Below, in pieces: positions 35,087-42,823 of a DNA stretch of 64,000 nt (positions within the stretch are counted from its first letter, which is position 1; every line of letters starts with the position of its first letter). The position numbers were made by a program, and so were the translations under genes. The notes beneath the pieces were generated by a model, which saw only the letters and a program-made list of their open reading frames with translations, had not been told where the DNA came from and ran no database searches. This DNA comes from Peredibacter sp045999315 (GTDB lineage Bacteria > Bdellovibrionota > Bacteriovoracia > Bacteriovoracales > Bacteriovoracaceae). The stretch spans positions 992,001-1,056,000 of the forward strand of contig NZ_CP174607.1 of the NCBI RefSeq assembly GCF_045999315.1, given 5' to 3'.

Positions 35087-36930
35087 TAGAGTGCCTTTGC
35101 TGCTACAACGGCCAGAGTAGCGGGACGAATCCCTTCGATTAGTTTCAATTGCCCAAAGGTATCTGGCTTAATTCGGGCAATTCTTTGCTTACATTCAAAC
35201 GAGATATTGCTGGAAGCAGTGATGGCCTCCCAGTCGATTCTCATATTGTCCATTTTTTTTAATTTCTCAAATTGGTCCTCGGAACGTTTGATATAGCCAT
35301 CATATTTCTTAGAAATGGCCACAGTTCGGATCAAATCATAGGAAAGCGTCAGTCCATAGTGAGAAAGAATGGTTTCCAGAGTGCTGATAGGATTCAACCA
35401 TGCCTGACGGAGAATTTCCGAAACACTCATCCGTCTCACGAGTTGCTGGAGCTCACCTTCTCCTGAAAACTGTTTCATCAGGGGAGATTTCTCCGAAATC
35501 ATGGTTTCATCACAAAAACTCATAAGTTCTTCGTACTGAGCGATGAAATCCCGCTGATACTTATCAATAGGAAGATTCAGCATAAAGCTGGTCCTATAGG
35601 GGCTCATTCTGAGTAAAGAATTGTCTTCTCTGATGAAAAGACGGTTCTCAGAGCGTGCGGTAAACAGTCTGTATGGCTCATCTCGTGTATTTGAGGTCAA
35701 ATCTTCGATCATGACCCCTATATAGGACTCATGCCTACTCAAAATGAGTGGATCTAGCCCTAAAATCGACAAAGCAGCGTTGGCACCAGCAATAAATCCT
35801 TGTCCTGCGGCTTCTTCATAGCCTGAAGTGCCGTTTACCTGGCCAGCAAAGTATAAATTTCCAATCTGAACATGTTCAAGAGTGAGTTTAAGATCAGTTG
35901 TATCAATGACATCGTACTCTACTGCATATCCATAGACTTTGATTTCTGCTTTTTCTAGTCCATCAATTGAGCGCACATATTCAACTTGCACTTCTTTTGG
36001 CAAAGAAGAAGAAATCCCAGACGGATACATTGTATCTAAATCTAGTCCTTCTGGTTCAATGAACACATGGTGAACTTGTTTGTCTGGATAACGGTAGGCT
36101 TTATCTTCAATAGATGGACAATATCTCGCTCCTACACCTTTAATTTGTCCGTTGAACATCGGACTTTTTTCTTTATTAGCGCGAATAATCTCCATCGTGT
36201 TTAGATTTGTACGGGCAAGCCAGCACGAAACCTGGGAAATATGGCGATCAAACGGTGTATGAAGGCAATGAAAGTTACGAACAGACGAATCTGATGGTTG
36301 TTCTTCTAATTTTGAATAATCAATTGTTGCTTTATCAAGTCTAGGCGGAGTTCCCGTCTTAAATCTTTGTGGTCTAGTCTTAATCTCAGCGAAAAGATCC
36401 TGAAGCCCGGCAGACTTATCGCAACCTACTCTACCACCGGCAGTTTGCTCGGATCCAGTATGGAGTTTTCCATTAAGGAAAGTACCTACTGTCATAATGA
36501 TCTTTTTAGCGGAGTAAGTGTTTTCGGCCTTAATCGTAAAGACATCAGCTTTCTCTATCGAAACCACTTTCTCTCGAATCACAGTAATGTTCGGAATAGA
36601 GGCAATGATCTTTTCCGCTTCTTCAGAATATTTGTCTTTATCAATTTGTACTCGAGACGATTGAACCGCGAAACCTTTTGAGTCATTCAATGTACGGAAT
36701 TGGATCCCGGCTTTGTCGGCCAGAATTCCCATGAGTCCACCCAGTGCATCGAGTTCACGAACAACCTGTCCTTTGCCAACTCCTCCCACCGACGGATTAC
36801 AAGGAGCTGAACCTAGTCCGATTCCAGGAATGGTAATGATGGCTACATCTAAATTAAATTGTGAAGCAATGTAGGCTGCTTCGATACCGGCATGACCGCC
36901 ACCGACAACCATAATGTCGAAAGTCTTCAT
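35086..36930 (-). CDS. mnmG: tRNA uridine-5-carboxymethylaminomethyl modification FAD enzyme MnmG
   Basis: With MnmE, this FAD protein installs the cmnm5 group at wobble uridine 34 of several tRNAs. The 614 residues begin with the FAD-binding VVGGGHAGIEAAYIA. PCNPSVGGVGKGQVVRELDALGG, the flavin-site FLNGKLHTG and FYFAGQVNGTSGYEEAAGQG-type segment are conserved, as are two cysteines in the CSPS-like part (KGVGARYCPSIEDK). Where relatives have a conserved LTEIGRELG-type stretch after RLFIREDNS, this one has MSPYRTSFML, encoded by a copy of the origin-cluster motif. It abuts rsmG. A parS site lies in the gap before mnmE. Confidence 0.96.
   Translation of the reverse strand: MKTFDIMVVGGGHAGIEAAYIASQFNLDVAIITIPGIGLGSAPCNPSVGGVGKGQVVRELDALGGLMGILADKAGIQFRTLNDSKGFAVQSSRVQIDKDKYSEEAEKIIASIPNITVIREKVVSIEKADVFTIKAENTYSAKKIIMTVGTFLNGKLHTGSEQTAGGRVGCDKSAGLQDLFAEIKTRPQRFKTGTPPRLDKATIDYSKLEEQPSDSSVRNFHCLHTPFDRHISQVSCWLARTNLNTMEIIRANKEKSPMFNGQIKGVGARYCPSIEDKAYRYPDKQVHHVFIEPEGLDLDTMYPSGISSSLPKEVQVEYVRSIDGLEKAEIKVYGYAVEYDVIDTTDLKLTLEHVQIGNLYFAGQVNGTSGYEEAAGQGFIAGANAALSILGLDPLILSRHESYIGVMIEDLTSNTRDEPYRLFTARSENRLFIREDNSLLRMSPYRTSFMLNLPIDKYQRDFIAQYEELMSFCDETMISEKSPLMKQFSGEGELQQLVRRMSVSEILRQAWLNPISTLETILSHYGLTLSYDLIRTVAISKKYDGYIKRSEDQFEKLKKMDNMRIDWEAITASSNISFECKQRIARIKPDTFGQLKLIEGIRPATLAVVAAKAL
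35590..35603 (+). repeat. Origin-cluster motif copy 2 (inside mnmG)
   Basis: GGTCCTATAGGGGC matches GGTYCTAYAGGRSC exactly. On the coding strand it specifies Ser-Pro-Tyr-Arg-Thr in a segment that differs from the usual MnmG sequence. Confidence 0.8.
35710..35733. repeat. Near-palindrome related to the origin-cluster motif
   Basis: CATGACCCCTATATAGGACT plus CATG forms a 24-bp near-perfect palindrome (two mismatched pairs) around CCTATATAGG. It resembles the cluster motif with two extra central bases. It encodes the conserved MnmG peptide SYIGVMIED, so it may be chance. Confidence 0.35.
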
Positions 36931-36954
36931 ACTGTCCTTGGGAAAAATTTGAAA

Positions 36955-36970
36955 TGTTCCACGTGGAACA
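36955..36970. promoter_or_regulatory. parS site between mnmE and mnmG
   Basis: TGTTCCACGTGGAACA is a perfect 16-bp palindrome in the 43-bp gap between mnmE and mnmG. It matches the universal parS pattern with one symmetric change per arm (C for T). This is the stronger of the two ParB sites in the window. Confidence 0.97.
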
Positions 36971-36973
36971 ATT

Positions 36974-38347
36974 CTATTTCCCGATACAAAAATTTGAGAA
37001 AATAGAGTTCAAGATTTGATCTGGAGAAACTATACCTATGAGTTCTGAAATACAATGCCCCAAGGCATTTAATTCTTGCGATAAAATAGCAACATCCGTT
37101 TCTGAACGGCTAACTATTTGATAATTCGTTAATACATGATTTGTTTGCAATATCAATTGCTTATGTCGATCCAATAATATTGGTTTACTATCAATAGTAT
37201 TTAAATACTTTTCATTTATAAGGGCATGCAGAGTTTCTTCCCATGTGACTGGCAAAGACTTGAGATCAATTGCCCCCATAGGACCAAGTTTGGGATGTTT
37301 TTTTACCACTGAATCGCGTGCTTCTTTAAAGCCAGGAAGATCTTCATGCGTGAACAACACCAGATCAAAATCATTATTCACGAGTTCATCAAAGCCCTCG
37401 ATGATTTCAAATGGATTTACGAGGAGAATCGAGAAGAAACTATCTTTCAATTTTTTCTTCGTGCGCTTAATCCCCTCTGACTCAATCACATCTTCCGACT
37501 CCCGGATCCCGGCCGTATCAATTAGCTTATATTTCACACCTTCAATCACCATGGTCTCTGCGAGGTAATCACGAGTGGTTCCCGCAATCGAAGAAACAAT
37601 CGCCCTCTCCTCTGAGAGAAGATAATTAAAGAGTGAACTTTTTCCTGAATTAGGAAGTCCCGCCAGAACAATTTCCGGTTGAATCAAATTGTGTTCCATC
37701 GGACGCACACGTTTGACCAGCGCTTGAAACTTACGAGCGAATTCATCTAGTGAATCGGTGTAATACTTATGGGCCGCCTCTTCTCCAATGTCCTCTGAAA
37801 AATCAATCGAGAGCTCAAGAGAAGATTTGTGCTTTAAAAACAGATCATAGAGTTCTTGATAAACTTCCTGGAGATTTCCACTTAAGAGTGAAAGTCCCTG
37901 ATCAAGAGCGTAGCCGGTATTGGCGTTCAAAAAAAGATCAAGCCCCTCTACTTGTGACAAGGTCAATTTCTTGTTTTTTAGGGCGCGGTAAGTGAATTCC
38001 CCAGGGCTCGCCAGGCGACACCCGCCATGGGCCACAAAAAGCTCTAAAATACGCTCAATATTAAGGGTATTACCGTGAACCGAGAGCTCCAGGATATTTT
38101 CCCCGTTGTAGCTCTTGGGACCTTGGAAATAAGTAAGACAAATATCATCGATTGTCTGCCCCTGTAGGACCAGTTTCGTGTAGTAAACACGGCGTGGTTC
38201 TATAGGACCAGTCAGATCTTTTTCAAAAAAGGGAGCGAATTGAGCGAGGGATTTAAAACCGGAGATCCGGATGACCCCCATCGCTGCGTGCGCGTGCGTA
38301 CAAGTGCTGCAAGCGATGATTGGATCATCCGAATAAAGAAACTTCAT
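36974..38347 (-). CDS. mnmE: tRNA modification GTPase MnmE (TrmE)
   Basis: MnmE works with MnmG on wobble uridines. The 457 residues show the N-terminal folate-binding domain (AAMGVIRISG), the G1 loop GLPNSGKS (230-237), G3 DTAG (277-280) and the C-terminal FC-IGK end (residues NFCIGK) that supplies the catalytic cysteine. The G4 motif, normally NKxD, reads THED (333-336), which lacks the Asn and Lys that read guanine. Two copies of the origin-cluster motif lie in the N-terminal domain (Gly-Pro-Ile-Glu-Pro at 47-51 and Val-Leu-Gln-Gly at 60-63). It overlaps yidC by 4 nt. Confidence 0.95.
   Translation of the reverse strand: MKFLYSDDPIIACSTCTHAHAAMGVIRISGFKSLAQFAPFFEKDLTGPIEPRRVYYTKLVLQGQTIDDICLTYFQGPKSYNGENILELSVHGNTLNIERILELFVAHGGCRLASPGEFTYRALKNKKLTLSQVEGLDLFLNANTGYALDQGLSLLSGNLQEVYQELYDLFLKHKSSLELSIDFSEDIGEEAAHKYYTDSLDEFARKFQALVKRVRPMEHNLIQPEIVLAGLPNSGKSSLFNYLLSEERAIVSSIAGTTRDYLAETMVIEGVKYKLIDTAGIRESEDVIESEGIKRTKKKLKDSFFSILLVNPFEIIEGFDELVNNDFDLVLFTHEDLPGFKEARDSVVKKHPKLGPMGAIDLKSLPVTWEETLHALINEKYLNTIDSKPILLDRHKQLILQTNHVLTNYQIVSRSETDVAILSQELNALGHCISELIGIVSPDQILNSIFSNFCIGK
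38158..38171 (-). repeat. Origin-cluster motif copy 3 (inside mnmE)
   Basis: Read on the minus strand the sequence is GGTCCTACAGGGGC, an exact match to GGTYCTAYAGGRSC. It lies 38 bp from copy 4. Confidence 0.75.
38196..38209 (+). repeat. Origin-cluster motif copy 4 (inside mnmE)
   Basis: GGTTCTATAGGACC is an exact match and, with flanking T and A, an almost perfect 16-bp palindrome. It encodes Gly-Pro-Ile-Glu-Pro on the opposite strand. Confidence 0.8.
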
Positions 38348-39810
38348 ACTACAACAGGTGTGTTCTTAGTTTTAACGTTGAAAACCATAAGCTGTTGAAG
38401 AATACCAAACACAGTTGAAACGAAAATATAGAGAGATAATCCAGATGGAAGATCTTTCATAATAAATCCGAAAACCAGTGGCATGAAAAGCATGATTTTC
38501 TTCTGAACTGGATCTTGAATTGTATTCGGAGTTAGCTTCTGCTGGAAGAACATAGCAACCGTCATTAGCACTGGAAGTACAAAGTACGGATCTTTGTTTG
38601 AAAGATCTTGAATCCATCCAAAGAACGGAGCATCCACTAGTTCAACTGCAGAATAAAGAACTTTATAGAACGCAAAGAACACCGGCATTTGAAGAAGAAG
38701 TGGAAGACATCCGCCAAGTGGGTTTGCACCAGACTTGCGGAAAAGTTCCATAGATTCTTTCTGCATACGAGCAGGATCGTCTTTGAATTTCTCTCTGATT
38801 TTTGTCAATTCCGGCTGAACCAATTGAAGCTTTTTCATCGAAACGAAAGACTTGTACTGAAGCGGGAAAGTGATCAGACGAACAACAAGAGTTAGAAGAA
38901 TAATACAGATACCATAGTTCGGAGTGAAGTTATGGAAGAACTGAAGTCCTTTTAGAATCCACACAGCGAAGATACCCCACCATCCGAAATCTACTGACTT
39001 GTTAAGCTGATGACCTAGATCAGTTAGGTAGTTATATTCTTTTTTAACAAACACCATGTGATAAGTCAGAGATAGCTCTGGCTTATTCGAGAACATACTG
39101 AAAGTGTTATCAGTTCCATTCTTATAGATAAGGCTTTGCTCTTTATCGAAGTAAGTTCCGAAAAGGTGGTAGTTGAAATCAATACCGGCCCACTTGATAG
39201 CACGGTCGCCACCGTCTTCATCACCAGGAAGGTGCTTATTTAATTTATCCGTAAAGAATGAGAAGAAGCGCTCTTGACCGTTCTCAAGTTTCTTTGCAAC
39301 CGAGTCGTAAACGAAACGATACTTGAATGGCTTAGTAGAAGTAAGAGCGAAATTAGCTCTCCCCTTCTCATCAATGCCAGTCACAAGAGTCACATCATTT
39401 TCAGCACTGAAGTATTTGTTAGCTTCGGCCGTTTTTGCAAAACGAATTGGGTGAAAACCATTACCGAAATCAAATTCAACACGCATTGGCTTTTCTTTGC
39501 CAACTGTCGCATTGAAATCAAAAGCAGCTTGCGGGTTTTCAAAGTTTGTTACAGTCAGTGAATTATCGAAAGTAACAGTTACACCATTAGATGATAGTGA
39601 AAACATCTCATCCGCCACTGGTTCTATAGGACCAGCAGTTGTTGTCTCAGAAGTAGCGGTAGTGCCCGACTGAACAGGTTGAGTTTTAGCAGTTGGTTCT
39701 ATAGGGGCGGTTGCCGCCGGCTTTGGTGGCGCAAAGAAATACTGCCAGCCAAATAGAATTGCACCAGAAAGGACTACTGCCATCAAGGCATTACGTTGCT
39801 CAGAACCCAT
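38344..39810 (-). CDS. yidC: Membrane protein insertase YidC
   Basis: YidC inserts and folds inner-membrane proteins, alone or with SecYEG. The 488 residues follow the Gram-negative layout: first membrane helix (about 8-24), a low-complexity periplasmic linker, the large beta-super-sandwich domain (about 70-270), and the conserved C-terminal core with five helices, including KYFLTLVV-type GICIILLTLVVRLITFPLQ with the essential Arg, and NPLGGCLPLLLQMPVFFAFY. The linker contains Pro-Ile-Glu-Pro twice (36-39 and 61-64), each encoded by a copy of the origin-cluster motif. It sits between yidD and mnmE in the standard order. Confidence 0.97.
   Translation of the reverse strand: MGSEQRNALMAVVLSGAILFGWQYFFAPPKPAATAPIEPTAKTQPVQSGTTATSETTTAGPIEPVADEMFSLSSNGVTVTFDNSLTVTNFENPQAAFDFNATVGKEKPMRVEFDFGNGFHPIRFAKTAEANKYFSAENDVTLVTGIDEKGRANFALTSTKPFKYRFVYDSVAKKLENGQERFFSFFTDKLNKHLPGDEDGGDRAIKWAGIDFNYHLFGTYFDKEQSLIYKNGTDNTFSMFSNKPELSLTYHMVFVKKEYNYLTDLGHQLNKSVDFGWWGIFAVWILKGLQFFHNFTPNYGICIILLTLVVRLITFPLQYKSFVSMKKLQLVQPELTKIREKFKDDPARMQKESMELFRKSGANPLGGCLPLLLQMPVFFAFYKVLYSAVELVDAPFFGWIQDLSNKDPYFVLPVLMTVAMFFQQKLTPNTIQDPVQKKIMLFMPLVFGFIMKDLPSGLSLYIFVSTVFGILQQLMVFNVKTKNTPVVV
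39620..39633 (+). repeat. Origin-cluster motif copy 5 (inside yidC)
   Basis: GGTTCTATAGGACC is identical to copy 4 in mnmE. It encodes Gly-Pro-Ile-Glu-Pro in the YidC periplasmic linker. Confidence 0.8.
39695..39708 (+). repeat. Origin-cluster motif copy 6 (inside yidC)
   Basis: GGTTCTATAGGGGC is identical to copy 1 in parB and lies 75 bp from copy 5. It encodes Ala-Pro-Ile-Glu-Pro in the YidC linker. Confidence 0.8.
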
Positions 39811-39838
39811 TTAAATCTCCAAAGAAAATATCAATCTT

Positions 39839-40048
39839 TTAGGGTACGGGGTCGTACCCACCCGGATGATACGGATGACATTTGCAAATGCGCCGACATG
39901 AATACCATAAAGCTTTTTGGAAGGTAAACTTTTGAAAGCACTCACGTGAATATTGTGAACAGCTCGGATAGAAGCGACACTTCTGCCCTAGCAGTGGCGA
40001 AATAAAATATTGATAAAAACGAATGAGGAGATCAGCAAGTTTTCTCAT
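39839..40048 (-). CDS. yidD: Membrane protein insertion efficiency factor YidD
   Basis: YidD is a small membrane-associated helper of YidC. From ATG 40048 the protein has 69 residues, beginning MRKLADLLIRFYQYFISPLL, which matches the family start. A longer reading from 40087 would add 13 residues within rnpA. The cysteine-rich core CRFYPSCSQYSRECF and the C-terminal CKCHPYHPGGYDPVP are diagnostic. It overlaps the end of rnpA by 17 nt and lies 28 nt upstream of yidC. Confidence 0.95.
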   Translation of the reverse strand: MRKLADLLIRFYQYFISPLLGQKCRFYPSCSQYSRECFQKFTFQKALWYSCRRICKCHPYHPGGYDPVP

Positions 40049-40400
40049 GGCTAACGCATAGCCTTTGGGCCACACGAAGAAAAGCATCTTTTAGCTGTTG
40101 TTCTGAATCTGGAGTTTTAGTGATCACAAAGAGCATATCAAACGGAAGCGCCTTAAGCCCTTCGTGATGACGATAGAGTTCCTTCATAATGCGCTTGTAG
40201 CGATTACGATCGTGAGCTTTACCAATTTTACGGGAAACGCTGAAGCCGATTCGGGAATGAGACAAAGAAAGGCGTGATTGTTTATAGAAACAAACTAACG
40301 GGTGAACAAAGCTACGAGAGCTTTGTTCACGCAAATATTCAAAATCTTTTTTATGTGTAAGTTTGAGAGATTTAGAAAAGCCAAGTGAGGCGGGACTCAT
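40032..40400 (-). CDS. rnpA: Ribonuclease P protein component
   Basis: RnpA assists the RNase P RNA in removing 5' leaders from pre-tRNAs. The 122 residues contain the arginine-rich RNR motif DRNRYKRIMKELYR, and upstream the beta-strands SRIGFSVSRKIGKAHD. The N-terminal KSLKLTHKKDFEYL is also typical. It lies 9 nt after rpmH and overlaps yidD, the standard rpmH-rnpA-yidD-yidC order seen near bacterial origins. Confidence 0.96.
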   Translation of the reverse strand: MSPASLGFSKSLKLTHKKDFEYLREQSSRSFVHPLVCFYKQSRLSLSHSRIGFSVSRKIGKAHDRNRYKRIMKELYRHHEGLKALPFDMLFVITKTPDSEQQLKDAFLRVAQRLCVSHEKTC

Positions 40401-40409
40401 CTCAAAAAA

Positions 40410-40568
40410 TTACTTAGATCCTGTAGAAACTGTAAGTTGCTTGCGGCCTTTAGCACGACGACGGCTGATTACTTTTTTACCGCCAGCAGTTGCCATTCTT
40501 GCAAGAAACCCGTGATCACGAAGTCTCTTAAGTTTCTTAGGTTGCCAAGTTCTCTTTTGCATACTCAT
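40410..40568 (-). CDS. rpmH: 50S ribosomal protein L34
   Basis: This gene was found by translating the minus strand: 52 residues beginning MSMQKRTWQPKKLKRLRDHG and ending LTVSTGSK. The core KRTWQPKKLKRLRxHGFLARM, then GGKKVISRRRAKGRKQL, is the L34 signature. ATG 40568 is chosen over the in-frame ATG at 40562 because AAGGA lies 7 nt before it. L34 is a basic protein of the large ribosomal subunit. It is the first gene of the long leftward operon and has a strong sigma70-type promoter 47-75 nt upstream. Confidence 0.97.
   Translation of the reverse strand: MSMQKRTWQPKKLKRLRDHGFLARMATAGGKKVISRRRAKGRKQLTVSTGSK
40417..40430. repeat. Degenerate relative of the origin-cluster motif in rpmH
   Basis: GATCCTGTAGAAAC fits the reverse complement of GGTYCTAYAGGRSC at 12 of 14 positions, centred on CTGTAG. 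It may be chance; it is listed because it lies within the same cluster. Confidence 0.3.
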
Positions 40569-40614
40569 ATTGAAGTCCTTTAGCCATATTACGGATAAAT
40601 TTTACGGAAGCCCT

Positions 40615-40643
40615 TTATTACAGGAAAATCCGATCTGGGTCAA
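40615..40643 (-). promoter_or_regulatory. Sigma70-type promoter of the rpmH operon
   Basis: On the minus strand TTGACC (40643-40638) and TAATAA (40620-40615) are separated by exactly 17 nt. Transcription would begin near 40608, giving a leader of about 40 nt to rpmH. It is the best housekeeping promoter visible in the window. Confidence 0.85.
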
Positions 40644-40764
40644 TATTATTTATTAATCAAAGCGTCAGAGTAAGGTCTTGTAAGAGGCCGGCGGTTGATT
40701 ATGATCCCAGGAAGTGTTACCTCTGTCGGACTTTTTTAACACAAACTCAATCAAATTTATATAA

Positions 40765-42375
40765 ATGACACAGAAGTTCCCTTTTAATCACTTTTTGAAG
40801 CTTGATGGTCTCTCAGATGCCCATACAGCTAAAAAAGCCGAAGTAAATCCTGTTATCGTTGAGCAAACCATCAAATCCATGAATGCTGCTGCTGAACCTA
40901 AAGCACCTGCATCTGAATTTTCTGGGGACGAACTGAAAACGCTGACGGACGCCCTACTTGATAATATTAAAAACCTCATTAATCCTAATAAGTTCCACGC
41001 TTATTTCGCCAATGCTTTCACAGTTTCTGCCATTAATCAGGACACAGTTGAAATCATGGTGACGACCAGCTTTATTAAAAAGATGGTTGAGACGCACTAT
41101 CCGGACACTATTAAGCAGGCGCTGTTTGAAGTTCTTGGAAAAAACTACGCCATTGATATCCAAGTTCTGGGTGCGCCTTCGCAAAGTTTGAGTTCAAATT
41201 CAGAAAACATTCTGAACACACTTAAGCAGCCGGCGAAAAAACCAGAATCAATTAAGAACACGACTTTCTTCATTGATGAGCTTGAACCAACGAAAGATGA
41301 TCTTTTTAAGGCCATCGACTCTCAGGTGATTGAGCATCAGAGTAATAACAATTCTAACCAGATTGATATTAATAAGACATTCAATAACTTTATTATTGGA
41401 CCATCTAATAATATCGCTCACGCGCTTTCACTGGCAGTGGCGAAAGATCCGGGCAAAGCTTATCCGGCACTCTATATATATGGTAATTCCGGATTAGGTA
41501 AAACTCACTTGATCCACGCCATCGCAAACCACATTCAGACTCATAAACCTAGCATGAGAATTTGTCTTACTTCTGCTAACCGTTTTATGAATGAAATGGT
41601 GGACTCGATCATTAAGAAGAATCAGTCCTATGAATTTAAAAAGAAGTACACTGAGCAAACCGACATTTTAATTATTGATGATATCCACGAGTTGAAGAAC
41701 AAAACCACAACTCAAGAGATGTTTTTCCACATTTTTAATGAACTGATCGAACGCGGAAAGCAGCTGGTGTTCACATCAGATAAAACTCCGAAAGAAATTG
41801 ATGGAATTGAAGACCGTATCCGTACGCGTCTCTCTTCTGCCCTACCAGTAGAAATCCAACAACCGGATCTTGAAACTCGTATCGCGATTCTTAAAAAGAA
41901 AGCGGTAGAAAAAGACGTTTATTTAAGTGATGACGTGGTCAATCTTGTCGCGAAATGCGTAAAGAGCAACATCCGTGAACTTGAAGGTTGTCTGATTAAA
42001 CTTGGCGCCGTTACGTCGATTCTAAAAGTGGACATTGATCTGGAAGTGGCCAAAGAGCACTTAAAACTTAATGAAGAGCTCGAGAACCAAAAGAACGTAA
42101 CAATTGAAACGATCACTAAGACCGTCGCCAATTATTATAAAATCCCACTGGGTGACATCCGTGGTAAGGCCAAAACCAAAGAAGTGGCCCTGCCTCGCCA
42201 GGTTGCCATGTATCTCGTTAGTAAAATGCTTAAACCGACGTTAAAAGATAATGGCCAGTACTTCTCTGGTCGTGATCACTCGACGGTTCTTCACGCGATT
42301 AAAACCATTAGCGATCGAATTAAAACTGATGGTCTGTTAGCTCAGCAAGTTCTCGACATCGAGAAACAACTCTAG
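40765..42375 (+). CDS. dnaA: Chromosomal replication initiator protein DnaA
   Basis: DnaA opens the origin by ATP-dependent assembly on DnaA boxes. The 536 residues exceed the usual 450-470 by an N-terminal extension of about 55 residues and a long domain II. Domain I starts near residue 55 (LKTLTDALLDNIKN). The AAA+ domain has Walker A GNSGLGKTH (240-248), Walker B IIDDIHE (303-309) and an arginine-finger region (RIRTRLSSAL). Domain IV ends with the DNA-binding motif GRDHSTVLH (502-510). No Shine-Dalgarno precedes the ATG; TATATA lies just before it. The gene is followed by a terminator and the origin region. Confidence 0.97.
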   Translation: MTQKFPFNHFLKLDGLSDAHTAKKAEVNPVIVEQTIKSMNAAAEPKAPASEFSGDELKTLTDALLDNIKNLINPNKFHAYFANAFTVSAINQDTVEIMVTTSFIKKMVETHYPDTIKQALFEVLGKNYAIDIQVLGAPSQSLSSNSENILNTLKQPAKKPESIKNTTFFIDELEPTKDDLFKAIDSQVIEHQSNNNSNQIDINKTFNNFIIGPSNNIAHALSLAVAKDPGKAYPALYIYGNSGLGKTHLIHAIANHIQTHKPSMRICLTSANRFMNEMVDSIIKKNQSYEFKKKYTEQTDILIIDDIHELKNKTTTQEMFFHIFNELIERGKQLVFTSDKTPKEIDGIEDRIRTRLSSALPVEIQQPDLETRIAILKKKAVEKDVYLSDDVVNLVAKCVKSNIRELEGCLIKLGAVTSILKVDIDLEVAKEHLKLNEELENQKNVTIETITKTVANYYKIPLGDIRGKAKTKEVALPRQVAMYLVSKMLKPTLKDNGQYFSGRDHSTVLHAIKTISDRIKTDGLLAQQVLDIEKQL

Positions 42376-42400
42376 TTCTCCACAAACAAACACACACCTT

Positions 42401-42440
42401 AAGGGCCGATAACTTTTATTGAGTAGTCGGCCCTTTTTTT
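42401..42440 (+). terminator. Intrinsic terminator after dnaA
   Basis: AAGGGCCGA (42401-42409) pairs with TCGGCCCTT (42427-42435) across a 17-nt loop, followed by a run of T to 42440. A competing inverted repeat, GAGTAGTC (42421-42428) with GACTACTC (42453-42460), shares part of the 3' arm, so two exclusive hairpins are possible. Confidence 0.88.
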
Positions 42441-42495
42441 ATGCCCACGTTTGACTACTCGGCCTAACAATCCAACACGTTTTTATGTGGAGGCC

Positions 42496-42544
42496 TGTGG
42501 ATTAACGGCCCATTCATAAACATTGTGGATAAAAATGTGGATAA
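42496..42544. promoter_or_regulatory. DnaA box cluster in oriC
   Basis: Two perfect DnaA boxes, TGTGGATAA at 42524-42532 and 42536-42544, lie in direct orientation 12 bp apart. A third, TGTGGATTA at 42496-42504, has one mismatch. Further single-mismatch boxes are TTCTCCACA (42376-42384), TGCGGATAA (42716-42724) and TCATCCACA (42754-42762). Confidence 0.92.
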
Positions 42545-42773
42545 AAAAGGCCCATCCACGGCCCATCACCAGATGCTGAAATGAGTCGTAGATTTTTGTT
42601 AAGGTTCTATCAAGGGCCTCATGCGGAATAATCCACTCATCAACGTTACGGTCGAAAATATACGAATAAGAAAATTTGGAATAACAAAGGTTGCGTTGAA
42701 GACTTTAGAAGAAATTGCGGATAAGTAGCTAAAATTAAAAGGCGCCGCCCAATTCATCCACACTATCCCAGAT

Positions 42774-42822
42774 ATCATTATCTAAGAATATAAATACATA
42801 TATATATAGGGATAAAAGAAAA
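42774..42822. other. AT-rich duplex-unwinding element candidate
   Basis: This stretch contains runs such as AATATAAATACATATATATA with very few G or C bases. It lies about 10 bp after the last DnaA-box-like site (42754-42762), the usual place for strand opening. Confidence 0.75.
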
Positions 42823-42823
42823 T

